A stretch of DNA of 61,308 nt from JAEUUM01 sp038326165 (lineage in GTDB: Bacteria; Bacteroidota; Bacteroidia; Chitinophagales; Saprospiraceae). The DNA lies in assembly GCA_038326165.1 (NCBI GenBank), contig JBBQJT010000017.1, positions 1 to 61,308 on the forward strand, read 5' to 3'. Each line of letters starts with the position of its first letter. Positions within the stretch are counted from its first letter, which is position 1. Of the stretch, positions 55,259 through 61,308 are shown one piece after another. The notes beneath the pieces were generated by a model. It was given only the letters and a program-made list of their open reading frames with translations. It was not told the DNA's origin and searched no databases. Position numbers and translations under genes: made by a program.

Positions 55259-56026
55259 ATGCTGATTACACTCACGACAGATTTTGGCTTAAAGGACTAT
55301 TACACAGCGGCCTTGAAAGCCAACTTATTGGGTATTTCAAGTGAAATTAACTTGGTTGACATCAATCATTCGGTCACACCTTACAACATTTCCCAAGCTG
55401 CATTTGTTTTCAAAAACGCATACCATTGGTTTCCAAAAGGATCATTACACATCATACTTGTTAATTTAGAAGATACCGGATGCCATAGGTTGATCGCTTT
55501 TCAACATTTGGGACATTTTTTTATCGTACCAGACAATGGTATTTATTCATTGATTTTTGACGAATTGCCAAAGGAACTTTTCGGACTTGCATTGCATCAA
55601 GAGGACCGGTTTTCATGGATTGATCCATTGACCAAATTTGTAGGGGCCTTTACTCGAAATACGCCATTTCATGAAATAGCTCCATCAGTAGTTGAACCCA
55701 TTCAAAAAACCACCTTGCATCCCATCACAAATGCACAGTTTATTAGAGGAACCATTATTCACATTGATAATTTCGAAAATGTAATTGTAAATATCCACCG
55801 CGAACTTTTTGAAAAAATCAGAGCCGGTAGAAATTTTGGAATACACTACAAAAGGTGGGAGCCTATCAGTCAAATTAGTGCCTGTTATCAAGATGTGCAG
55901 GTCGGTGAAATCTTGGCGAATTTCAATTCTTCCAATTATCTTGAAATAGCTGTCAATCTAGGTAAAGCTGCTTCGCTTTTAGGCTTGCATATTGATGACA
56001 CGATACAAGTAGATTTTTATGACTAA
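55259..56026 (+). CDS. SAM hydroxide adenosyltransferase family protein (DUF62)
   Basis: A 255-residue enzyme related to SAM hydrolases and to the chlorinase/fluorinase family, which cleave S-adenosylmethionine to adenosine and methionine. The N-terminal TLTTDFGLKDYY carries the active-site Asp8, and LVDINHSVTPYNISQAAFV is the second family block. The Asn and Asp of FVVPDNG-type FIVPDNGIYS and the C-terminal beta-barrel (TIIHIDNFENVIVNI) are also present. Halogenases differ by a small loop insertion, which is absent, so hydroxide adenosyl transfer is more likely. First gene of a three-gene operon with overlapping reading frames. Confidence 0.9.
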   Translation: MLITLTTDFGLKDYYTAALKANLLGISSEINLVDINHSVTPYNISQAAFVFKNAYHWFPKGSLHIILVNLEDTGCHRLIAFQHLGHFFIVPDNGIYSLIFDELPKELFGLALHQEDRFSWIDPLTKFVGAFTRNTPFHEIAPSVVEPIQKTTLHPITNAQFIRGTIIHIDNFENVIVNIHRELFEKIRAGRNFGIHYKRWEPISQISACYQDVQVGEILANFNSSNYLEIAVNLGKAASLLGLHIDDTIQVDFYD

Positions 56027-56318
56027 GGGAACGACAATTGAAATTACCCGTTTTGTAAAAATGGAATTTATGCCTAGTTTTTTACCTGATTTCGAAGTTT
56101 TGATGTTGGAAGTAGAACACCAAATCAGAGCTTTTCCAGGCTGTTTGTTTCTTGAGGTACTTTATGAAATTGGTCACGGAAACACCATTTTTACACACAG
56201 CAAATGGGATTCAGTTGATGCTCTGGAGCGATATCGCAAAAGTGATTTGTTCAAAGAAACTTGGGAGCGCACAAAAGTTGGATTCAATGCAAAACCTTTG
56301 GCATGGACATTCCAATAA
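56019..56318 (+). CDS. Antibiotic-biosynthesis-monooxygenase-fold protein
   Basis: A 99-residue ferredoxin-like dimeric alpha/beta-barrel protein. The family layout is seen in the early strand TIEITRFVKMEF, the helix LPDFEVLMLEVEHQIRAFPGC, the strand FLEVLYEIGHGNTIFTH, the helix WDSVDALERYRKSDLF and the terminal strand KPLAWTFQ. Such small proteins often act on quinones or haem, or have unknown roles. It overlaps the preceding gene by 8 bases and aroB by 16 bases, so tight co-translation is expected. Confidence 0.8.
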   Translation: MTKGTTIEITRFVKMEFMPSFLPDFEVLMLEVEHQIRAFPGCLFLEVLYEIGHGNTIFTHSKWDSVDALERYRKSDLFKETWERTKVGFNAKPLAWTFQ

Positions 56319-57355
56319 CTACTTTTCAAAATATTTCCATCAATAGTTGGGATGGTTTCAGGGACATCCTGACTACTGCAAAGGGACTGTTCGTTCTTAC
56401 CGACCAAAATGTAGAGCAAGACTGTAGAACTATCTTTGAAGCTCAACTTCCAAATTTAGCAGTTTTGTGGATGGTCATTCCTGCCGGCGAATCCAGTAAA
56501 TCATTGAGTCAATGTGACCAGATATGGTCACAATTGCTTGAAAATCAAATAGGAACTGATTATTTGTGGGTCAACCTAGGAGGTGGTGTAGTCAGTGATA
56601 TTGGTGGCTTTTGCGCTGCCAGTTACAAAAGAGGTATGCGGATTGTCAATATCCCAACGAGCTTGCTGGGAATGGTGGATGCTTCAATTGGCGGCAAAAA
56701 TGGCATCAATCATCATTTTGTAAAAAATTGTATCGGTACCTTGAAGTTGCCAGAATTGATCGTTGTAGAAACTAAGTTTCTAAAAAGCCTGCCACAAATT
56801 GAAATACTCCAAGGAAAAGCCGAAATGTTCAAGTATGGTTTGATTAAGGATATTGCGCTGTGGAATCAGCTGACCAATTTGTCGCATTTCGAAGTGCCTG
56901 ATTTGACTTCAATTGCTAAGTCAATCCAAATAAAATCAGAAATTGTTGCAGTCGATTTGTATGAAAAGGATGTCCGTCGATTACTCAATTTTGGTCATAC
57001 TATAGCGCATGGCCTAGAAGGAATTGCACAAGAGAATGATGTTCCATTGACACATGGTGATGCAGTGTTCATCGGGATGCTAGTCGAAAGCAAAATCAGT
57101 CAATTGAAGGGAAATTTACCTGCCTCAGAGTATGAAACAATAGAAAATGTTTTCATGCCAATTATCAAAAATATCAACTACAATCCAGATTGGTTCAGTT
57201 CGCTTTGGACTTTCATAGCCAATGACAAAAAGAAAAGAGGAAGCAGTATTAAAATTTCAAGTCTTTCAAGTATTGGCACAAGTTCAGTTGAAATTGAATT
57301 GACCCAAACGCTCATCAATGAAGCCATTTTGCAAACCAAACTTTCACGGAATTAA
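56303..57355 (+). CDS. aroB: 3-dehydroquinate synthase
   Basis: Second step of the shikimate pathway: closes DAHP to 3-dehydroquinate using NAD and a divalent metal. The 350 residues show the NAD-binding region NLGGGVVSDIGGFCA at about 93-107, PTSLLGMVDASIGGKNGIN near 120, and the metal ligands Glu in LQGKAEMFKYG and His in NFGHTIAHGLE and THGDAVFIGM. I chose ATG 56303 (MDIPITTF); the frame is open to 56261. The stop codon overlaps the stop of the converging secreted-protein gene in a shared TTAA. Confidence 0.95.
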   Translation: MDIPITTFQNISINSWDGFRDILTTAKGLFVLTDQNVEQDCRTIFEAQLPNLAVLWMVIPAGESSKSLSQCDQIWSQLLENQIGTDYLWVNLGGGVVSDIGGFCAASYKRGMRIVNIPTSLLGMVDASIGGKNGINHHFVKNCIGTLKLPELIVVETKFLKSLPQIEILQGKAEMFKYGLIKDIALWNQLTNLSHFEVPDLTSIAKSIQIKSEIVAVDLYEKDVRRLLNFGHTIAHGLEGIAQENDVPLTHGDAVFIGMLVESKISQLKGNLPASEYETIENVFMPIIKNINYNPDWFSSLWTFIANDKKKRGSSIKISSLSSIGTSSVEIELTQTLINEAILQTKLSRN

Positions 57356-58494
57356 TTCCCTCGGACAAAATAACTGCGGTCAGTAAATTCTATCGAGTTC
57401 ACCGATTTATCTCCCGCGAGATAAATAAAAAAGCTTTGCCCTGAATTTGGTGTTACCGTTATCTGAAAACGATCCTCCTCCATTCCTGCTTCAGCATCCT
57501 CTTTCATGGCCAACTTTGCTATTTTGTATTCCATCTTTTTATCTTCTTCGGTACCATCCTGGTATTTATTCTTAAAATGGACAACTACAAAATTATTGAC
57601 GATTGTTTTAATTTTTGGCTTTCGAATTTCAACTGTATCATCTATTGATTCAAAATCTTCAGTTGCAATTAATGTGTCTATCTTTTCTGGTTCTGATTCA
57701 GAGTCCACCACTTTATCGGAATTGTTATCAATATCTTCATCTCCTTCATCCTCTGATGCTTCTTCCTCTTCAACTGCTTCTTCCTTCTTTTTCTTCTCTT
57801 TTTTAGGTTTCTCTACTTTTGCAGGTTTGGCAGGTTTATCCTTTTTGAGTTTGGCTGCTTTGACTGGTTTTTCAATGATGGTTATACGTTGTTCAAATCG
57901 CAGAAATACACTATCACGCGGTGCTATTTTCTCTTGAATTCCATCAGCAGTATAAGTGATCAGCATTGGCATAATGACACGACCATATAAAGAATCAGGA
58001 TGTTCGATGATCATTTCATGCCTATCAGTATAAAATTTAGCTTCCTTTGCCCTTTGTTCATCTGTCAGTTTGGGGAGCTTAAAAATCATTTCTCTTTCCT
58101 TGGAAGTTCGCTTAAAAATAACTGCTTCCACTTGGTTGCCCGAATTCATTACTATTTTAAGATGTCCCTGTAAATTAGGATTTCTGGCATTCATCAATAC
58201 AAGTTGGTAACCAAATTTGGTTGGATTGATGTTGTTGATATTGTAAATACCCTTTATTTCAGGTCCATCGACATATAAATTATTGGTAGAAACTCCAAAA
58301 GAATAACTTCCTGGATCAATCTGGATCTCCTTTTCGTCTTTAATTTCAAGTCTGTGTGGTTTAAAATTATACCCTAGAAAATCCTCAGGTCCGTTGAATT
58401 TTTTGTCAGACACGTAGCTGTAAGATTGTACAGATTGACCGTGCAATGAACAATAAATACCTAGAAAAAGTAATGCTATGATGAATTTTTTCAT
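57352..58494 (-). CDS. Secreted protein with charged low-complexity segment, unknown function
   Basis: A 380-residue exported protein. A signal peptide (FIIALLFLGIYCSLHGQ) is followed by a beta-rich domain (about 25-205; FGVSTNNLYVDG, GYQLVLMNARNP). A strongly charged stretch at about 220-285, first Lys/Pro-rich, then Glu/Asp-rich (KKEKKKKEEAVEEEEASE), precedes another beta-rich tail (VVVHFKNKYQDGTEEDKK, IEFTDRSYFVRGN). I do not recognise the family. It starts one base after the ftcD stop, so it is cotranscribed with ftcD. The ATG at 58494 was chosen because it opens the signal peptide; the frame extends to 58578 inside ftcD. Confidence 0.78.
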   Translation of the reverse strand: MKKFIIALLFLGIYCSLHGQSVQSYSYVSDKKFNGPEDFLGYNFKPHRLEIKDEKEIQIDPGSYSFGVSTNNLYVDGPEIKGIYNINNINPTKFGYQLVLMNARNPNLQGHLKIVMNSGNQVEAVIFKRTSKEREMIFKLPKLTDEQRAKEAKFYTDRHEMIIEHPDSLYGRVIMPMLITYTADGIQEKIAPRDSVFLRFEQRITIIEKPVKAAKLKKDKPAKPAKVEKPKKEKKKKEEAVEEEEASEDEGDEDIDNNSDKVVDSESEPEKIDTLIATEDFESIDDTVEIRKPKIKTIVNNFVVVHFKNKYQDGTEEDKKMEYKIAKLAMKEDAEAGMEEDRFQITVTPNSGQSFFIYLAGDKSVNSIEFTDRSYFVRGN

Positions 58495-58495
58495 A

Positions 58496-60181
58496 TCAAG
58501 ATTGAAGTTTAGCTTGTGTATAATCCCAAATAGCGCTCTTGACACTTTTTGAATTTTCCAATATTTCGAATGCTTCATTCATAAGTGCATCAGACTTTTC
58601 TTTATTCTGAATACTTGGCGCGTTTACTTTAACATTCAGGAATGCGCCATGAATAGCAGCATCAAGGCACAATGAGCCAACGGCAGCATCAGTAATTGAA
58701 TTTGGATTCCCATTCTTTACCATTGCATCAATCAGTGGATAGGCTGAAGCTGCTATTTGCATCACCTTCAATGGGATTTCAGTTGCATGAATATTAGCAG
58801 CCTCCATTGCTGTACTTCTGGCATTCTTCTCTGATTCGGTCTCCTTTGGCATTCGAATGGCTTCTATGATAGCATTAAAAGCTTGGGTATCTGCATCAAC
58901 CAACCGAAGCAACTCGTCTTTTATTTGCTGCCCTTTAGTAGCCCAATCCGAAAAGTCCATCCATTTCTTTTCCCAACCTTTCTTAGCAGCGGACAAATTG
59001 GCAACCATAGTTCCCAATGAAATACCTAATGCTGCGGCATAAGCAGAAATAGAGCCACCACCTGGAGCCATACTTTCAGAGGCAGTTTCATCTGCAAATT
59101 CTGTCAAACTCATATCAACCAATAGTTTGGAGGAATCTGAGATTGCGTATTCTATGATCTTTTTCTGAGGGTCAAAAGCTGACAATTCGTCTAAGCCCAT
59201 AGATTTTATGGCAATATGGATCAGTTCCTTCTCGCTAACACCTGCAGAGCGATCTTGACGGAGCAGATAAAATTTACCAGCGTCCAGCAATACTTGTTTG
59301 GGCAATAATCCTATCAATTCGGACCCAGTAACTCTCATCCCTCTTTTGGCTGCACTTTCCACACATGCTTCAAAGGCAATATGCATAGGAGTCACATGAA
59401 TATCAGTAAGGTTCATTGATACTTGAGCAATGCCATACTCAGGAATAAACCAACCAATACCTTTAACAGATTTGCAGGTTCCTGCTTGACGAACCGGATC
59501 ACCATTTTCATCACGCAATATTTCACCATTGTGTTTGTTGTCCTTTCGTAAGACTCTACCTTGTTCTCTCACGTCAAATGCCACTGAATTGGCTCTACGC
59601 TCAGATGTAGTATTAAGATTTACATTGTATGCTATCAAGAAATTTCTTGCACCAATAACAGTTGCTCCATTTTGCAGATTGAAAACTGTTGGCCCAAAAT
59701 CAGGTTTCCATTCAGGATTTTTCATTTTTTCCTCAAACCCTTCGTACTCGCCCGATCGGATAGTTGCAAGATTTGACCTTTCTGGCACAGAAGCAGCTGC
59801 TTCATATAAGTAAACAGGAATTTTGAGTTCATCACCCACTCGTTTGGCCAGTCTATTAGCATATAGAATGGTTTCGGCCATTGAAATTCCACTAACTGGT
59901 ATCAAGGGACAAACGTCAGTTGCTCCCATTCTAGGATGTTCACCTTTGTGTTGACGCATATCAATTAACTCAGAAGCTTTCTTTATTGCTTGAAATGCTG
60001 CCTCGATCACTAATTCAGGATCTCCAACCATAGTCATTACCGTTCTATTGGTTGCTTTACCTGGATCAACATCTAATAATTTTACGCCGTCGATTGATCT
60101 TATGGTATCTGCAATTTTTTCAATAACCACAAGATCCCGGCCTTCACTAAAATTAGGAACACATTCAATAATTTTTAACAT
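58496..60181 (-). CDS. ftcD: Glutamate formimidoyltransferase / formimidoyl-THF cyclodeaminase fusion
   Basis: A bifunctional enzyme of histidine breakdown that passes the formimino group to tetrahydrofolate and then releases ammonia. Residues 1 to about 325 are the transferase domain (MLKIIECVPNFSEGRD; RQHKGEHPRMGATDVCPLIP, with the catalytic His in the GEHPRMG region). Residues about 350-561 are the helical cyclodeaminase domain (ASESMAPGGGSISAYAAALG; ITDAAVGSLCLDAAIHGA). The 561 residues agree with the fused form of animals and Bacteroidota. No hut genes lie in the window. It is second in a unit rsmG-ftcD-secreted protein, nine bases after the rsmG stop. Confidence 0.95.
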   Translation of the reverse strand: MLKIIECVPNFSEGRDLVVIEKIADTIRSIDGVKLLDVDPGKATNRTVMTMVGDPELVIEAAFQAIKKASELIDMRQHKGEHPRMGATDVCPLIPVSGISMAETILYANRLAKRVGDELKIPVYLYEAAASVPERSNLATIRSGEYEGFEEKMKNPEWKPDFGPTVFNLQNGATVIGARNFLIAYNVNLNTTSERRANSVAFDVREQGRVLRKDNKHNGEILRDENGDPVRQAGTCKSVKGIGWFIPEYGIAQVSMNLTDIHVTPMHIAFEACVESAAKRGMRVTGSELIGLLPKQVLLDAGKFYLLRQDRSAGVSEKELIHIAIKSMGLDELSAFDPQKKIIEYAISDSSKLLVDMSLTEFADETASESMAPGGGSISAYAAALGISLGTMVANLSAAKKGWEKKWMDFSDWATKGQQIKDELLRLVDADTQAFNAIIEAIRMPKETESEKNARSTAMEAANIHATEIPLKVMQIAASAYPLIDAMVKNGNPNSITDAAVGSLCLDAAIHGAFLNVKVNAPSIQNKEKSDALMNEAFEILENSKSVKSAIWDYTQAKLQS

Positions 60182-60190
60182 AGAAGACTA

Positions 60191-60811
60191 TTATTTTTGG
60201 ATATAAATCACAAATTTACGATCGAAATATGGTTCAGGAATAACATCATGAATAGAATTGGCTTCATGATAAACCTTTTGAGGCAATCTTTTGAGTTCAT
60301 CGGTGTAAGTTTCACCTTTCAAAGCAATTAGACCATTTGGATAAGAGTTTTGATGTTTATCTGAAATCAGATGTCTGCTCCAAGGCAGTAATTTACTAAA
60401 TTCAGAAACTGCTCTTGTCACTACGAAATCATACTGACCCTTGTATTCTTCTGCTCTTTTATGCAGTGCTGTTGCATTTTTGAGACCCAGTTGTTCAATC
60501 ATGTCTTGAACTGCGGAGATTTTTTTTCCAGTACTGTCAATCAGGGTAAATTCAACATCTGGCAAACAAATGGCTAGAGGAATACCGGGAAACCCACCAC
60601 CTGTCCCAAGATCCAATAGTTTAGAGCCACTTTTAAAACTAAAGAACTTAAGAATAGACAGAGAATGCAAGACATGATGTGTCATAAAAGCATCTGTATC
60701 TTTTCGTGAAATGAGATTGATTTTGCTATTCCACTCCAAGAAATACTGTTCGAAGAGACGAAACTCCGTTTCGTATTCACCAAATCCGTAATGAGAGAGA
60801 ATAGAATTCAT
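60191..60811 (-). CDS. rsmG: 16S rRNA (guanine-N7) methyltransferase RsmG
   Basis: Methylates N7 of G527 in 16S rRNA (E. coli numbering) with SAM. The 206 residues carry the N-terminal helix block WNSKINLISRKDTDAFMTHH, motif I LLDLGTGGGFPGIPLAI at about 65-81, and the later VVTRAVSEFSKLLPW near 125. The ATG at 60811 gives the standard start; the frame is open to a TTG at 60829. First gene of the rsmG-ftcD unit. Confidence 0.94.
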   Translation of the reverse strand: MNSILSHYGFGEYETEFRLFEQYFLEWNSKINLISRKDTDAFMTHHVLHSLSILKFFSFKSGSKLLDLGTGGGFPGIPLAICLPDVEFTLIDSTGKKISAVQDMIEQLGLKNATALHKRAEEYKGQYDFVVTRAVSEFSKLLPWSRHLISDKHQNSYPNGLIALKGETYTDELKRLPQKVYHEANSIHDVIPEPYFDRKFVIYIQK

Positions 60812-60927
60812 AATAATTATTGGATGCAAAGATGGTAAATGTCGGTAAAGAAAGGGTAGTAGTATGGATAATAGTTACAACAAAATGCGTGTAAAATTAT
60901 GAAATCACGAAAGAAGAGCGATAAAGA

Positions 60928-61150
60928 TTTAACCCAAATTCAGCTTTATGTGCTGAATCGACTAAATTTTTGGTTTTTCCAAAAATTTATCGGGTCTGAC
61001 GACTTTTACAGTCCTGTCATAATCGTGTTGGTTTAACCCTCCGAATATTGTATAAATACATGGCTTTAAAGCCGAAAAATCAAAGATTTTCGTCGACTCA
61101 TGGAGCTTTGCTTAGGGGCAAAAGCCGATAATGCGAATTTTGGGTTTAAT
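60928..61150. repeat. Dispersed intergenic element, copy B
   Basis: About 223 bp between rsmG and the rRNA operon end. It begins TTTAACCCAAATTCAGC and ends GCGAATTTTGGGTTTAAT, an imperfect terminal inverted repeat. Internal hairpins are clear: ATTCAGC / GCTGAAT, a perfect 10-bp stem AAATTTTTGG / CCAAAAATTT, the palindrome GGCTTTAAAGCC, and AAAATC-AAA-GATTTT. Relative to copy A it has about 33 extra bases in the centre. No coding capacity. Confidence 0.75.
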
Positions 61151-61169
61151 AAACTGAAAGGTGGCAGAC

Positions 61170-61208
61170 ATAAAACACAAAGCCCTTGGACACGAGTGTA
61201 CAAGGGCT
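61170..61208 (-). terminator. Terminator of the rRNA operon
   Basis: On the minus strand AGCCCTTG pairs with CAAGGGCT, extended by an inner ACAC/GTGT pairing, and the stem is followed by a T-rich run (61180-61170). It begins about 18 bases after the 5S 3' end. Confidence 0.85.
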
Positions 61209-61225
61209 ATTGCGTTAAATTAAGT

Positions 61226-61308
61226 TGGCAGCGACTTACTCTCCCATCTGCTTGAGATAGTACCATCAGCGCTGAGGGGCTTGACTGCTCTGTTCGGAAT
61301 GGTAAAAG
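61226..61308 (-). rRNA. rrf: 5S ribosomal RNA, 3' part (gene continues beyond window)
   Basis: The minus strand reads towards the 3' end with the classic central motif CCGAACAGAG (61290 region) and ends in GGGAGAGTAAGTCGCTGCCA, which pairs with the missing 5' end. About 83 of roughly 110 bases are inside the window. The rest of the operon should lie beyond position 61308. Confidence 0.93.

Noticed and set aside
57506..57937. 143-codon Ser-rich plus-strand frame
   Set aside because: It is the antisense of the Glu/Lys-rich stretch of the secreted protein gene (57352-58494); the Ser/Phe bias follows from that.

Overview
The window is a chromosomal segment of a Bacteroidota bacterium, most likely a member of the Saprospiria or a neighbouring class. 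The placement rests on several clade traits seen in the sequence. Secreted proteins end in type IX secretion (T9SS) sorting domains. The gene order bamD-rpoZ-coaBC-porD is present. Promoter-like sites match the Bacteroidota form TTG-N17..21-TAnnTTTG upstream of many genes. Rho carries a long disordered insertion, the two-component system is RprXY-like, and FtcD is a fusion of formimidoyltransferase and cyclodeaminase. The DNA is A/T-rich and almost all of it is core genome. I see no insertion sequence, prophage, integrase or CRISPR array.

Layout. 1-9.6 kb: tail of a T9SS cargo gene, prfA, a large TolB-like/Omp85-like fusion, a metallo-beta-lactamase-fold hydrolase, a frameshifted T9SS cargo relic, a DUF6089-type outer-membrane barrel and serS. 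9.7-13.9 kb: rho with eleven 12-residue repeats, an outer-membrane gene broken by one stop codon, the first copy of a dispersed intergenic element, then rpmH and rnpA (rnpA is frameshifted in an A10 tract). 14.3-19.6 kb: two coupled T9SS cargo genes with PKD domains. 20.2-24.9 kb: the rimP-nusA-infB operon with a terminator-like hairpin in its leader. 24.9-31.7 kb: a TPR lipoprotein, a three-gene TolC/HlyD/ABC export operon whose ABC protein has an unusual ATPase core, and an unrecognised lipoprotein. 31.8-44.9 kb: a BaiN/YhiN flavoprotein, a two-component system facing a double-PDZ protein, recQ-aroQ, kdsD, and the bamD-rpoZ-coaBC-porD operon. 45-61.3 kb: a 43-residue membrane peptide, Xaa-Pro aminopeptidase, rpoN, two GT-C glycosyltransferases, phoH-osmC-aroA, an operon of a SAM hydroxide adenosyltransferase, a monooxygenase-fold protein and aroB, then rsmG-ftcD-secreted protein, and finally the 3' end of an rRNA operon (5S, minus strand).

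How the genes fit together. Many loci serve the cell envelope: bamD (outer-membrane assembly), porD (T9SS), kdsD (Kdo for lipopolysaccharide), the TolC/HlyD/ABC exporter, the sensor kinase with its PDZ neighbour, and several T9SS cargo proteins. Three shikimate genes (aroQ, aroA, aroB) are spread over 20 kb in separate operons. Transcription and translation are represented by prfA, serS, rho, rpmH, rnpA, rimP, nusA, infB, rpoZ, rpoN and rsmG.

I did not find a clear new multi-gene defence or secretion system. The least ordinary signals are: a structured intergenic element in three diverged copies (12.9, 26.1 and 60.9 kb); the export ABC protein with altered Q-loop, signature, Walker B and H-loop; the hairpin attenuator candidate ahead of rimP-nusA-infB; the Rho repeat array; the T9SS cargo lacking a signal peptide; and a cluster of broken reading frames whose biological reality depends on read quality.
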